Source of the DNA: Candidatus Enterococcus myersii | Lineage (GTDB): Bacteria > Bacillota > Bacilli > Lactobacillales > Enterococcaceae | Length of the DNA stretch: 64,000 bases | Assembly (NCBI RefSeq): GCF_017316025.1 | Contig: NZ_JAFLVT010000001.1 | Span: 1-64,000, forward strand | Direction of reading: 5' to 3' | In this document: positions 24,384 to 34,900 of the stretch, in pieces | How the letters are laid out: each line of letters starts with the position of its first letter | How positions within the stretch are numbered: position 1 is the first letter of the stretch | Translations under genes and position numbers: made by a program | The notes under the pieces: model-generated | What the model saw: the letters and a program-made list of their open reading frames with translations, nothing else | What the model was told of the DNA's origin: nothing | Databases searched by the model: none

Positions 24384-24912
24384 AATCAAAGGCCTAGAGA
24401 GTCTGCGTAGAAAAGTAAAAGCTATGCCCAAAGTTCTTGATGATGCAATGTGGGACGCTACTTTTGAATTGACTGAGCTAGTCCAGCAAGCTGCAGTGTT
24501 ACGAATACAATCAAGTGCTAAATATAGTTCTGGAGAATTGGCCGGAAGTATCAAGTATGAGGTTGTTGTAAACGCACAAGGGAAAATTGTTGGCCGAGTC
24601 TGGTCTGACAAGGAACAAGCGATGTATCGTGAGTTTGGGACTGGACCTGTCGGGCAAGAAAGCCAGAAGGATCTTCCGGAAGGCGTCACGCCAGTCTATT
24701 CAACAGCTGCGTGGTTTATTCCGGTGGATAAAGTGGGCGTTGATCTGGAAGCTGTGTACGGTATTCCGCGAATTATCATTCAGGGCAATGAATTTTATCT
24801 GACTCGTGGGCAACCGGCACGTCCGTTCTTGTATCCATCTCTAAAAGAAATTATGGAACAAGCTCCCGAAGTGTATAAAGAATATGTGCGGGAAGGACTG
24901 AAAAAACTATGA
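24373..24912 (+). CDS. HK97 gp10-like tail-component protein
   Basis: 179 aa, overlapping the previous gene by 11 bases. It has the family block GLESLRRKVKAMP at the N-terminus, YSSGELAGSI and YREFGTGPVG in the middle, and QPARPFLYPSL at the end. It helps complete the head-tail interface. Confidence 0.88.
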   Translation: MGVEIKGLESLRRKVKAMPKVLDDAMWDATFELTELVQQAAVLRIQSSAKYSSGELAGSIKYEVVVNAQGKIVGRVWSDKEQAMYREFGTGPVGQESQKDLPEGVTPVYSTAAWFIPVDKVGVDLEAVYGIPRIIIQGNEFYLTRGQPARPFLYPSLKEIMEQAPEVYKEYVREGLKKL

Positions 24913-25271
24913 CCAAAATTAACATGAAACAAGTCACAGTTGATGTCCTGAAGTCAGTACCGGAAATCAAAAAAATCGCTACTGATTATCCATCGAATTG
25001 GATCACTTTTCCAACAGCAATCTATCGAACTGTCAGTAAACCTTATCAAGTCGATGCACTTGGACAAGAATTACAGACGCAATGGACAGTAACAATTGAA
25101 ATATATGGAACAGCAAGCTTAACCAATATCGCAGGAAGTGTATTAGACACATTTGGTGGTATTGGTTTTTTTGGCACTACAAAAGATGCAAATACAGCTG
25201 ATTTGAAACGAGTAATCGTTGAGGTATCAGCTGTAGTGGACAATGTAACAAAATACGTATATCAGAAATAG
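24909..25271 (+). CDS. Tail terminator/completion protein
   Basis: 120 aa; ATGA overlap with the previous gene. The alpha/beta pattern with WTVTIEIYGTASLTNIAG is that of tail terminator proteins which cap the tail tube. Directly before the major tail protein. Confidence 0.78.
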   Translation: MTKINMKQVTVDVLKSVPEIKKIATDYPSNWITFPTAIYRTVSKPYQVDALGQELQTQWTVTIEIYGTASLTNIAGSVLDTFGGIGFFGTTKDANTADLKRVIVEVSAVVDNVTKYVYQK

Positions 25272-25284
25272 GAGGAATTAAACT

Positions 25285-25707
25285 ATGGATTTTGCAGGTC
25301 TATTATCAAAAGGTACTGTACTGACATATAAAGACGGTGCCACTACCAAAACCGTTGCGGCGGTTAAATCTATCCCAGCTTTGGGATCTGATCCTGAGAA
25401 AGTAGATGTCACTCACTTAGAATCAGAAAAGAAAGCCTATATTAAAGGTATTGAAGATACAGACAACTTAGAGTTTGCCATTATCTATCAAGGGGATAAC
25501 TTCCGCGATATTCATACGTTAGTAGAAGCCGGTAAGTCTATTGAGTGGACAATTACCTTCCCAGACGGTTTGAAATCAGAATTTACTGGGGAACCTTACT
25601 ACAAATTTGATGGCGTAGAAGTGAACCAAGCTATTGGATTTAACTTAGGTGTCGTTGTGAGTGATGGTCCGACCATGACACCGGCACCGGCTTCATCAGG
25701 AGATTAA
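25285..25707 (+). CDS. Major tail tube protein
   Basis: 140 aa, RBS GGAGG. Tail-tube type sequence (VAAVKSIPALGSDPEKVDVTH, then DNFRDIHTLVEAGKSIEWTI), ending in a Pro/Ala/Ser-rich tail. It is followed by a terminator, as expected for a highly expressed gene before less needed ones. Confidence 0.9.
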   Translation: MDFAGLLSKGTVLTYKDGATTKTVAAVKSIPALGSDPEKVDVTHLESEKKAYIKGIEDTDNLEFAIIYQGDNFRDIHTLVEAGKSIEWTITFPDGLKSEFTGEPYYKFDGVEVNQAIGFNLGVVVSDGPTMTPAPASSGD

Positions 25708-25721
25708 CAAATAAGAAACTA

Positions 25722-25757
25722 TGAGACCAAGATATTTCTTGGTCTCTATTTTTTACT
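25722..25757 (+). terminator. Terminator after major tail gene
   Basis: GAGACCAAG (25723-25731) pairs with CTTGGTCTC (25738-25746), followed by TATTTTTT. Partial readthrough must feed the chaperone and tape measure genes downstream, since no clear promoter follows. Confidence 0.88.
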
Positions 25758-25775
25758 ATTCTAGGAGGAAAACAA

Positions 25776-26192
25776 ATGCCAGCAAAAAATAAAATTGTAC
25801 AAATGCCGAACACAACAACTTTTCAATTAGGTGATCTAACACTTCAATTACGACTAGACGGAAAAGCAATCTTAAATATTGAAAAACGTTTAGACGAAGG
25901 TATCATGGGGTTATTTGTCAAAAAGCAAGGTGAAATCAAATTACCTCCGGCTAACACTCTGTTGATTATTCTTCAAGGTGCAAATAAAACATCTGGGGTT
26001 ACCGATAAAACGATTGTTGAAGCTTTTGAAAAATACATTGAATCAGGTAGAACCACGATGGATTTATTTGGTGATATCAATGAATTTTTGGATGAACAAG
26101 GTTTTTTCGGAAAGAAAGAAACGGACAGCGAAGCGACAGATGGGGAATCTTTGGATCAGGAACCGACAGCGGAAGCAGACAGTCTGCTGTAA
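25776..26192 (+). CDS. Tail assembly chaperone gpG
   Basis: 138 aa, RBS AGGAGG. The first product of the tail chaperone pair, equivalent to lambda gpG. It ends in an acidic/polar stretch after the slippery site at 26102-26108. Most ribosomes should stop at 26192; a minority should shift to make the gpGT fusion. It guides assembly of the tape measure with the tail tube. Confidence 0.88.
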   Translation: MPAKNKIVQMPNTTTFQLGDLTLQLRLDGKAILNIEKRLDEGIMGLFVKKQGEIKLPPANTLLIILQGANKTSGVTDKTIVEAFEKYIESGRTTMDLFGDINEFLDEQGFFGKKETDSEATDGESLDQEPTAEADSLL

Positions 26193-26587
26193 CATTTAAC
26201 ACGCTTTCGGAACTGCTGCAGCACATGTACCCTCAGGCAGTAGAAGCAGGCATACCTGCAATTGACTACTGGCAAATGACACTAGAAGAAATCATGATTC
26301 AAGTTTCTGCCAACAAAAAGAACAAAGAAAACGAGTTGCGAGAGCAGGCTCTTTTTGATTATTCCCAACAGCGTTTGGCTGTATTTGCCTTTAACGATCC
26401 CAAAAAGTTTCCAAAATTTGAGGAAGCCTATCCTTTCTTGAATCAGATTAAGGAAGCTGTTGAAGAACATAAGACAGAAGAACAGCTGAAACAGGAAGCT
26501 ATGTCTAGGGAGCAGGAGATCTTTTTGGCTCAGGCAGAAGCCATCAAAGCAACCCGGAAACGGAGAAAACTACTAGAAGAAAGGTAG
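26096..26587 (+). CDS. Tail chaperone gpT part, made by -1 frameshift
   Basis: The -1 frame relative to gpG is open from 26096 to 26587. It contains a DUF-type chaperone region (TFNTLSELLQHMYPQAVEAG, then IDYWQMTLEEIMIQV) and a charged helical end. The internal ATG 26225 lacks a good ribosome-binding site and would remove the conserved first residues, so the product is best read as a fusion with gpG. It lies directly before the tape measure, as in lambda G/GT. Confidence 0.85.
   Translation, partial: TRFFRKERNGQRSDRWGIFGSGTDSGSRQSAVTFNTLSELLQHMYPQAVEAGIPAIDYWQMTLEEIMIQVSANKKNKENELREQALFDYSQQRLAVFAFNDPKKFPKFEEAYPFLNQIKEAVEEHKTEEQLKQEAMSREQEIFLAQAEAIKATRKRRKLLEER
26102..26108 (+). other. -1 ribosomal slippery site T TTT TTC
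   Basis: TTTTTTC is in the correct phase with the gpG frame (T TTT TTC). It lies 5 bases after the stop that opens the -1 frame. CGGAAAG at 26108-26114 is a second, weaker candidate related to lambda GGGAAAG. Confidence 0.8.
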
Positions 26588-26596
26588 GTGAGAGAT

Positions 26597-29500
26597 ATGG
26601 AATTGGAAACTCTTGAAGTACTATTGGACATTAATACAGCTTGTGTCGAAGAATCTTTAGAAAAGTTTATGCCACAAATTGAAAGCGCGATGAATCGCAT
26701 TCAACAAATATCAGGCAATTCAATGGATCGTACTGAAAAGAATATGAATATCGAAAGAGGTACAAGTAATTTTTCTAAGCAACTCGATAAAATGAATCAG
26801 ACATTAGAAAAAACAATGGCTAATTTTGAAAAGACAACAAAGCAATCAAGTACACAGGTTGGCGATAACTTTTCATCTGGAATCCGGAAGGCGCGTCCAA
26901 AAGTTACTAAAGAAATCGATGCAATGGTGAATGAAATCAATGCAAAAATGGGGCAAGCTAAAGCTGCGCAAGAGAAAGTTGCGTATTTGAAATCCCAACG
27001 TCAATCAGCGTCTTCTGCTGGCGATACTGGCAAAGTGGTTAAATATGATGAACAGATTGCTCGAACTCAGGCGCAGATGTCGAAGTTTGAAGACCAGGCA
27101 AAAGGAATGGCCAATACTATCAAGCGGGAATTTGATGCGGTGCCTTCTTCTTTGGATACTATCACGAAATCCATGGCTCAAAATGAAGGCCAGATTGAAG
27201 CGATGCGAAAAAGAATTAAAACCTTGAAAGCAGAATATGCAGAACAAAGAAAACCTGTTGGTAGTTTTAGTAGTGGATTTAATGGATCAGAAGATACGCC
27301 ACAATCGTTAAAAACATCAGCTGAAATTGAGAAGCAATCTGCAAAAATGGCAAAATTAATCAGTAGCAATGATCGACTGCAAAAGGAATACGCCCAAACA
27401 GAAGATCGTGCTACGTCGCTTAGAAAGGCTTTAGCTCGGATTAACAATACGATGAGTCAATCATCTATCCAGACAGGTTCGGCCGCCAATGGTGCCGCTC
27501 AGACAGGAACAGGATTGAAGCAATCCGAGCGTGCAGTCTCCAAGTATGGTGGCGTCTTTAATCGAATGTCCAATGCTGTATCTCATGGTTTTGGAGGAAT
27601 TGGAAATGGTCTGAAATCTTCTCTTGGGTTCATTGGAAAGTTCGGAAGTCTATTTTCTAATTCATCCAAAAAAGTAACAGCTGGAAATAATCAAATGATG
27701 AATAGTACCAATGCTTTTGGACAGTCTATGCGGTATTTGTTGCCATCATTAGTTGTTTACCAATTGCTTGGAGGAGCTATTCGAGCTTTAGCGGGCGGTA
27801 TGTTCTCTGCGTTAAAAACAAACGATCAATTTTCGGCATCGTTAAATCAGATTAAAGTAAATTTAATGACTGCGTTTTATCCGATTTATACCGCAATTTT
27901 GCCGGCAGTAAATGCGCTGATGGCAGGTTTGGCACAACTAACAGGTCAGTTTGCATCGTTCATTGCGGGGATCTTCGGTACGAACTACGAGGCTGCCAAA
28001 GCCGGCGCAAGTGGTTTGTATGATAATGTCCAAGCGATGAATGAGACAGGATCATCGGCGGATAAAGCGAAGGAAAAGGTCAAAAAACTCCAAAAATCGT
28101 TAATGGGATTTGACCAGATCAACAAACTGAATCTTGACTCTGGCGATGACGATAAAAAAGATACATCACTTGATAGCAAAACCCCAGCTATAGACTTTGG
28201 CAAAGCCACAGGTACCTACACAACACCAAAATGGATGTTAGATATCCAGCGACTGCTAAAAGACTTTTTCAAACCTTTTAAAGATGCTTGGAAAAATCAA
28301 GGTCAGAAAGTAATAGATGCGTGGAAATATGCATTAGACGAAGTGATTGGTTTAGCTTCAGCAATTGGCAAGTCATTTATGGAAGTATGGACAAACGGAA
28401 CAGGACAGTTATTCATTGAGAACTTACTCATTCTTCTAGCAGATGTTTTAAACATTATTGGCGATATTGCCGGAGCGTTTAAGCGTGCATGGGAAGATAA
28501 TGGTCGAGGAACGCGTCTGATTCAATCTATTTTTGATATGTGGAATCGAATTCTTGAGTTACTTCATGAAATTGCTGTTGCTTTTCGAAACGCATGGAAC
28601 GATGGTCGTGGAGAAAGTATAGCTGCAAATATCTTAGAAATTTTTACCAACATCTTTAACACGGTAGGAAATCTTGCTGGTCAATTGAAAAAAGCTTGGA
28701 AAGAGGGAAAAACTGGAGAATCAATCTTCGGTACAATCTTAGATGTTGTAGACGATTTACTAGGGAATATCAATAGTATGACGAAAGCAACGTCTGATTG
28801 GGCAAAAACGTTAGATTTTACACCGCTATTAAAGTCTATTGATAAGCTATTAAAATCTATTCGACCGATTACAAAGAATATTGGTGATGGGCTAGAGTGG
28901 CTATATAAGAATGTCTTACTACCTTTCGCAGGATTTGTGATTGAAGATTACATTCCAAAATTCTTTGAATTACTTGCTGGAGCTTTAGATGTACTGAATC
29001 AAGTGATTGAGATTCTGAAACCAATTTTCAAGTGGTTCTGGGACACAGTCCTTCAACCGTTGATCACAATTGCCAAGTTTTTAATTATTGAACAATTCGA
29101 ATTCTTTATTCGGGTTTTAAAGAAATTAAGCGATATTCTTGGTGTTGTAGCAGATGCCGTTAAAAATCCGAAGAAAGCAATTTCTGATCTTGGCGATTTA
29201 ATCTCATTAAAATTCAATCAAATTAAAAAAACAGTATCGGACACATGGTCGAAAGTCACTACATGGACTTCAAAAACTTGGAATGGTGCGAAAGACACCG
29301 TCAAAACAAAAGCTTCTGAGATTTGGGACAATGTGAAGAACAGTTGGGCTGATATCAAAAAAAATACACGGGAAACTTGGGATAATTTTTCTTCAAAAGT
29401 TTCCGATAAAGCGCGTAGTGCAAAAGATAATGCATCAAGTCGTATTAGAGAATTGAAGAACAACGTCTCTGATCGTTGGAACGAAACATGGTCTAAAACT

Positions 29501-31522
29501 AAGACGATTTGGGACAATGTGAAAGACAAAGTTACTACTAAATCTGGTGAAGCTCGTGATCGCGCTTCAAGTGCTTTTCGAACTTTGCGTTCTAATTTGT
29601 CAACGTCGCTTGAAGGCGTGAAGAAAACCGCTTCTGATGTTTTTGGAAAAATTGGTTCGTGGGCAGCGGATTTGCCTGGACGAATTGCTAAAGGTTTACG
29701 AAATGGTGTGAAATCTATAAAAAATGCCGCGGCATCAATTGGTAATGGAATTGTTGGCGTTGTCGGTAAAGCGATGAATGGTGTTATTAACGGGATAAAC
29801 TGGGTTTTAGGAAAAGTCGGAGCTGGAAAGAGCAAATTGACGCTATGGACCATACCTAAATACGCAAGGGGAACTGGGTATCATCCTGGTGGATTAGCGA
29901 TGGTAAATGATGGCTTAGGCAATAATTACCGTGAAGCATTCCGGACTCCAGATGGTCGCACTGGCATCTTCCCGGCACAAAGAAATTTAATGGTGAACTT
30001 ACCAGCCGGAACGTCTGTTTTAAGTGGTCCCAAAACTTCTGCTATGTATGGGATTCCTGCATATGCTAGTGGTATCGGCGATTGGTTTAAAGAAAAATGG
30101 AATGGTGCTAAAAAAATTGCATCTGATGTTTGGTCGTATGCTTCTAATCCTAAGAAATTACTCAATGCTGCAGTTTCAAAATTTGTTAATTTAAAAAACG
30201 CTGTTGAACCAAGTTCGTCTATGTCTAAGGGGTCTGTTGGTACCATTGCTGAAGGCGCATATAATTGGGTTAAATCTAAATTTGATGCGGGTTATAAAAG
30301 CTATCAAGCAAGCTTAAGTGGTGGCGATGGAAGTCATGATGGTTCGATGGGCGGATGGGGTGTTTACAAATACCTTTATAACGTTGCTCAAAAAACGATG
30401 AAACGATTCCCAGGAATGGTTATTACTTCTGGTCAACGGAATGGTGATCCATATTCTCACGGAAAGCATATGGCCATCGATATTGCTTATCCAGCCAGCA
30501 TGAATGGTTCGAGAGCATATTTTGGACCAGCTAACTATGCGTTCGAACAATTCCCTTCACAAGTTGCGTACGTCATTACTCAAGGTAAAGTTCGTGATAG
30601 AAAAGGGATGTCGGGTACTGAAGCTAGTGGAACTTGGACAAGATGGCCAGACAATGACCACTATGACCATCTACACATTAACGGATCGTTAGGTGCAAAT
30701 GATATTGCCAAAAAAGGCAGTGGAATTGGTTCGGAAGGCGGACAAATTGCCAACCAAGGAAGTGGCGTAGAAAGATGGCGTGGCACCGTAAACAAAGCTC
30801 TAAAAATGTTAGGTATCTATTCTGTTGCTAATGCTAATAGAACTTTGTACCAAATGAAAACAGAATCCGGAGGGAATCCCAACGCAATCAACAATTGGGA
30901 TATCAATGCCATCAATGGCACGCCTTCTAAAGGTTTAATGCAAGTTATTGATCCGACATTCAGGTCTTATGCTCGTAGCCCGTACAATAAAAATATCTGG
31001 GATCCAATGTCAAATATTTTAGCATCTATGCGATATGCATTAAGTCGATATGGTTCACTGGCGAATGCTTATCGTGGAGTTGGCTATGAAAATGGCGGAT
31101 TAGTAACGCAAGACGGCCTATATCGAATGGGTGAAGGCAATAAGAAAGAAATGATTATTCCGCTTGAAAAACCGCAACGAGCAGCTGAATTGATCCAACA
31201 AGCCATTGAGTATCTAGGCTTGGATATGTTTGGTTCGGCTTTGACCTTGCCGGAAATTTTCCAAGAGCCAAGCTTTGCACCATCGAATAGTACCTTCAGC
31301 AATAACGACCAAATGAACTACCAAGGCGGCGGGATGCAAGACTTCACATCAGCGATGGTAACCACGTTGATGAATGCTATCTCTGCCATGGGAGCAACGC
31401 CAACTCAAGCACCGAACGGCGATATCGTCATCAACATTGGCGGCAAAGAGTTTGGTCGCATCGCTGTCAAAGAGATCAACAAATACCATCAACAGCTTGG
31501 ACATACCGAGCTGAATATCTAA
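26597..31522 (+). CDS. Tape measure protein with M15-like and SLT domains
   Basis: 1641 aa from ATG 26597 behind AGGTGAG. Long coiled coils (1-270) and hydrophobic stretches (about 370-460) precede Trp-containing repeats near residues 550-720 and 880-1010. Two wall-active parts follow. One is a D,D-peptidase-like segment with SHGKHMAIDI (about 1286-1295) and DHLH. The other is a transglycosylase SLT domain with catalytic Glu in ESGGNP (about 1422) and SKGLMQVI. It sets tail length and probably helps the tail pass the peptidoglycan. Confidence 0.93.
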   Translation: MELETLEVLLDINTACVEESLEKFMPQIESAMNRIQQISGNSMDRTEKNMNIERGTSNFSKQLDKMNQTLEKTMANFEKTTKQSSTQVGDNFSSGIRKARPKVTKEIDAMVNEINAKMGQAKAAQEKVAYLKSQRQSASSAGDTGKVVKYDEQIARTQAQMSKFEDQAKGMANTIKREFDAVPSSLDTITKSMAQNEGQIEAMRKRIKTLKAEYAEQRKPVGSFSSGFNGSEDTPQSLKTSAEIEKQSAKMAKLISSNDRLQKEYAQTEDRATSLRKALARINNTMSQSSIQTGSAANGAAQTGTGLKQSERAVSKYGGVFNRMSNAVSHGFGGIGNGLKSSLGFIGKFGSLFSNSSKKVTAGNNQMMNSTNAFGQSMRYLLPSLVVYQLLGGAIRALAGGMFSALKTNDQFSASLNQIKVNLMTAFYPIYTAILPAVNALMAGLAQLTGQFASFIAGIFGTNYEAAKAGASGLYDNVQAMNETGSSADKAKEKVKKLQKSLMGFDQINKLNLDSGDDDKKDTSLDSKTPAIDFGKATGTYTTPKWMLDIQRLLKDFFKPFKDAWKNQGQKVIDAWKYALDEVIGLASAIGKSFMEVWTNGTGQLFIENLLILLADVLNIIGDIAGAFKRAWEDNGRGTRLIQSIFDMWNRILELLHEIAVAFRNAWNDGRGESIAANILEIFTNIFNTVGNLAGQLKKAWKEGKTGESIFGTILDVVDDLLGNINSMTKATSDWAKTLDFTPLLKSIDKLLKSIRPITKNIGDGLEWLYKNVLLPFAGFVIEDYIPKFFELLAGALDVLNQVIEILKPIFKWFWDTVLQPLITIAKFLIIEQFEFFIRVLKKLSDILGVVADAVKNPKKAISDLGDLISLKFNQIKKTVSDTWSKVTTWTSKTWNGAKDTVKTKASEIWDNVKNSWADIKKNTRETWDNFSSKVSDKARSAKDNASSRIRELKNNVSDRWNETWSKTKTIWDNVKDKVTTKSGEARDRASSAFRTLRSNLSTSLEGVKKTASDVFGKIGSWAADLPGRIAKGLRNGVKSIKNAAASIGNGIVGVVGKAMNGVINGINWVLGKVGAGKSKLTLWTIPKYARGTGYHPGGLAMVNDGLGNNYREAFRTPDGRTGIFPAQRNLMVNLPAGTSVLSGPKTSAMYGIPAYASGIGDWFKEKWNGAKKIASDVWSYASNPKKLLNAAVSKFVNLKNAVEPSSSMSKGSVGTIAEGAYNWVKSKFDAGYKSYQASLSGGDGSHDGSMGGWGVYKYLYNVAQKTMKRFPGMVITSGQRNGDPYSHGKHMAIDIAYPASMNGSRAYFGPANYAFEQFPSQVAYVITQGKVRDRKGMSGTEASGTWTRWPDNDHYDHLHINGSLGANDIAKKGSGIGSEGGQIANQGSGVERWRGTVNKALKMLGIYSVANANRTLYQMKTESGGNPNAINNWDINAINGTPSKGLMQVIDPTFRSYARSPYNKNIWDPMSNILASMRYALSRYGSLANAYRGVGYENGGLVTQDGLYRMGEGNKKEMIIPLEKPQRAAELIQQAIEYLGLDMFGSALTLPEIFQEPSFAPSNSTFSNNDQMNYQGGGMQDFTSAMVTTLMNAISAMGATPTQAPNGDIVINIGGKEFGRIAVKEINKYHQQLGHTELNI

Positions 31523-31534
31523 GGAGGTTGAGAG

Positions 31535-31891
31535 ATGGCTGGTTATCTAAGTGTCAATGGAGTCAGACTCAAGACTCCAAAGAAATTTTCAGTCGGAATC
31601 CAGGCGGTTGATGGAGATTCTGGCCGAAATGCTAATGGTGATATGGTCCGGGATTATATCACCACCAAGCGGAAAATGGATATTGAATGGGGCCCTTTGA
31701 CTGATAACGAGATTTCTACGATCTTAAATGCGGTCATGGGGGTCTTTTTTAGTGTTACCTATCCAGACCCGATGTCTGGCGGAATGATGACGAAAACATG
31801 CTATGTTGGAGATAGAACATCTCCAAGCTATTCTTGGAATGATAAACTCCCCAAATGGGAAGGTCTAACAATGAGTTTTATTGAAAAATAG
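31535..31891 (+). CDS. DUF6711-like tail protein
   Basis: 118 aa, RBS AAGGAGG. Beta-rich protein (YLSVNGVRLKTPKKFSVG, then YSWNDKLPKWEGLTMSFIEK) that matches the DUF6711 group found between tape measure and tail fibre. It occupies the place of the distal tail protein and may serve this role. Confidence 0.75.
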   Translation: MAGYLSVNGVRLKTPKKFSVGIQAVDGDSGRNANGDMVRDYITTKRKMDIEWGPLTDNEISTILNAVMGVFFSVTYPDPMSGGMMTKTCYVGDRTSPSYSWNDKLPKWEGLTMSFIEK

Positions 31892-31902
31892 GGGGTGAGG
31901 GA

Positions 31903-34900
31903 ATGCTTGCAATTAGCGATGCAGTAAAAGAGGCATGGCTAAGTCCGGCACGACAATTATCTATTCGTGTAAAGGTAGATAAAACAACGTATGGGAGTGA
32001 GGATGTTTCCTCACTCTCTTTTGATTCCGGCAGTATATCTGGTGAAGTTTATCAAATCGGTTCAACGTATATGAATTCAGTGATATTGAGCTTTCCGTCA
32101 ATAATCGAAACCATCAAAGAGGATCAAGAAGTTATTCCAGAACTCGGCATATTAGTTGATGGAGAGTATCATTTTTCAAAACTCGGCCATTTTTATATCA
32201 CCGAATTTAACCGTGATAGAAATGCGAATGTCACAACGATTACTGCTAATGACAAAATGACTTATCTCGAAGGTGTTTACGATTCGAAATTGACTTATCC
32301 AAAGCCGTATCGAGAGGTTGCATTAGAAATTGCCAACTTAGCAGGGGTTGAAGTCAATCAAGCTTCTTTTGCCAGTTTGGGTATTGGAGCAATTAAAAAG
32401 CCAGAAGGATATACATTTAGACAAGCAATTGGCTTGATTGCCCAGTTTGAGGGTGGCTTTGCCAGCTTCAATCGAGATGGGGAGTTGGAAATCCGGCGGT
32501 TAAGGCCGACAGAATTTAGTGTCACTCCCGAAAGCTACTTACTAAAGGGTTTCACTAAAAATGAAAATTCATACAAAATTGGTGGCATTACAGTTCGAGT
32601 CGGTGAAGAAGAGACAGATGTTTTAAAAGTAGGCACCGACACAGGCTCTCAGGTAGAATTGGAAAACAAATCAATGACACAAGATTTATTAAACCAAGTC
32701 TGGAGATTAGTTAAGGACATTAATTATTTTCCTTATGAATTGAAATGGCGGGGGTGTCCAGCGTTGGAAGCCGGCGACTGGATATATGTCACAGATAGAA
32801 ACGGTAAACGATATTCCGTTCCTAATTTATCGTACAGTATGAACTTTAACGGTGGTTTATCTGCTGAATCAAAGGCAACTACTAATTCTGTCTCAGGAAA
32901 TGCCACGAAATACCGTGGAACGTTAAATCAAAAAGTTCAGTGGCTTGAATCAATTCTTAGCTCAAACGATTGGAATCACAATTATTATGATGCAGAACCA
33001 GGAAATCCCAAGGTTGGAGATTTATGGTTTAAAAAAGTTGGTAAAGACATTGAAATTTGGCAATATGTTGAAACAGATGGTGTGCAAGATTGGGAATTAC
33101 AAATTTCATCTGCGCCAAATCAAGAATTGCTAGATATGATCGAGGACTTAGTTAAGGAGACTGCAGACGCCCAAGCTGCAGCTGAAGAAGCCAAGGCAGC
33201 AGGAGAGGCTGCAGAACAATTAGCAGAAGAAGCTAAAACTGAATCTGCTAAGGCTATAGAAGATGCTAACACGGCAGTCGCTGGTGTTACCAATTTAGGT
33301 CAGATAGTCCAGGCTGTTGACCAGGCAGCACAGTTAGCCATCGAACAGTCAGCTAATGCTGTAACGGATGCCCAAGCGGCTATGGTAAAGGCAAATGAGC
33401 TGTTAACTACCGTAACGGAGTTAGAGGGAACGATTACCAATATTACTGCTGACATTGACGCTATTAACGGAGAGTTATCTGTAAAGGTTGACCAAACAAC
33501 TTTCAATCAATTAAAAGGCACCGTCGATACGCATAGCACGTCGATTAGTGCGAATGCTCAAGCGATAACGCAAAAGGCAAATCAAACGCAAGTTAACGCA
33601 ATTGATCAGACAGTGATTAGTCATACTGCAGAGCTGACGACGCAGTCTGATAAAATTGCTGGTCTGGTGACAAAAACTGACGGTCAATCTACTAAGATTA
33701 GTGCTTTGGAGTTGCAGGCTGGTCAGTTTAATTTGACGTTGAGTAGTGTGCAGTCTGATCTAGCGGGATTGGAAGTAGGAACACGTAATTATGCATTGAT
33801 GACAAGTGTGACCAAAATCGTACCGCAAAATAATTATGCAAAACATCTGTATGACTTGTCTAACGGCGCGTTTGATATTGAGTCAAATGCAGAAATTATG
33901 GTCACTTTTGATTGGGAAGCACCTGACGCAACAGAGTCAAGTAAGTTTAGGCTCAACAGAGTTGTGAAATTTAAAAACGGAGCTGCTGATCAGTGGTCTG
34001 GAATGATTGTTGGTAACGGTGGAGATGTCCTCACAAAAGCAAAGAAGGGCAGCTATGCTGGCATTTGGAGATGGTATAAAACAGACTATTCTTCTGCGGA
34101 TATTAGTAAGATTGAGGTAGTTTTAAATCAAACGGTGCTTGGCGGAGCAATAAAAATTTCTAACCTTGCAGTTAGAATAGGCAACAAAGCAACTGACTGG
34201 ACACCAGCGCCTGAAGACATGGCAACTGTCACTGCACTAACAAGTGTACAAGCTACAGTTGATGGATTAGTCACCACTGTAGCTACAAAAGCCAATCAAT
34301 CTCAAGTGACGCAGTTGGCAGATCAGATTACGAGTGTGGTGCAAAATACATCAGATTTGGTTAATAAATTCCCAGATTCTAAATTCGCAAAAAAGGTTCC
34401 TGAACCAACGGCTGAAGGCAGTGTTACCTACAACTACGATGAGGATGGCTTGTTTGTAAAAAATAATGGCACAACAAGGTCAAGAATTTATTGGCAGATT
34501 GGCTTTGTTGTTGGTCAAACCTACAATATTCGGTTACTTGCAAATTGTGAGGTTGAAGTTTCGAAAATTGAAATTGGAACATCTGAAGGAGAAAATCTAA
34601 AAGTTAATCCTAGTCTCAACAAAAATTGGATAGAAGGCACAATAAAAGTGACTAAATGGACGGCACTTAGTATTTTTATTGAACCAGGAGAGGCAATAAG
34701 ACTGAGAGAACTATGCATATATAATGCTAATACAGGATTGACAACATCTCAAATCACTCAACTTTCAGACCAAATCAATTTGAGAGTCCAAAAAGGCGAA
34801 GTCATTAGCCAGATTAATATCAGCACTGAGGGTATTTTAATAGCCGGCGAGAAAGTCTGGATTAGTGGATTAACTAAAATAGACAATGCGGTAATCGCTA

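Noticed and set aside
29218-29853. 211-codon open frame on the minus strand of the tape measure gene
   Set aside because: It lies fully antisense to a well supported gene, has no ribosome-binding site and a composition typical of a shadow frame.
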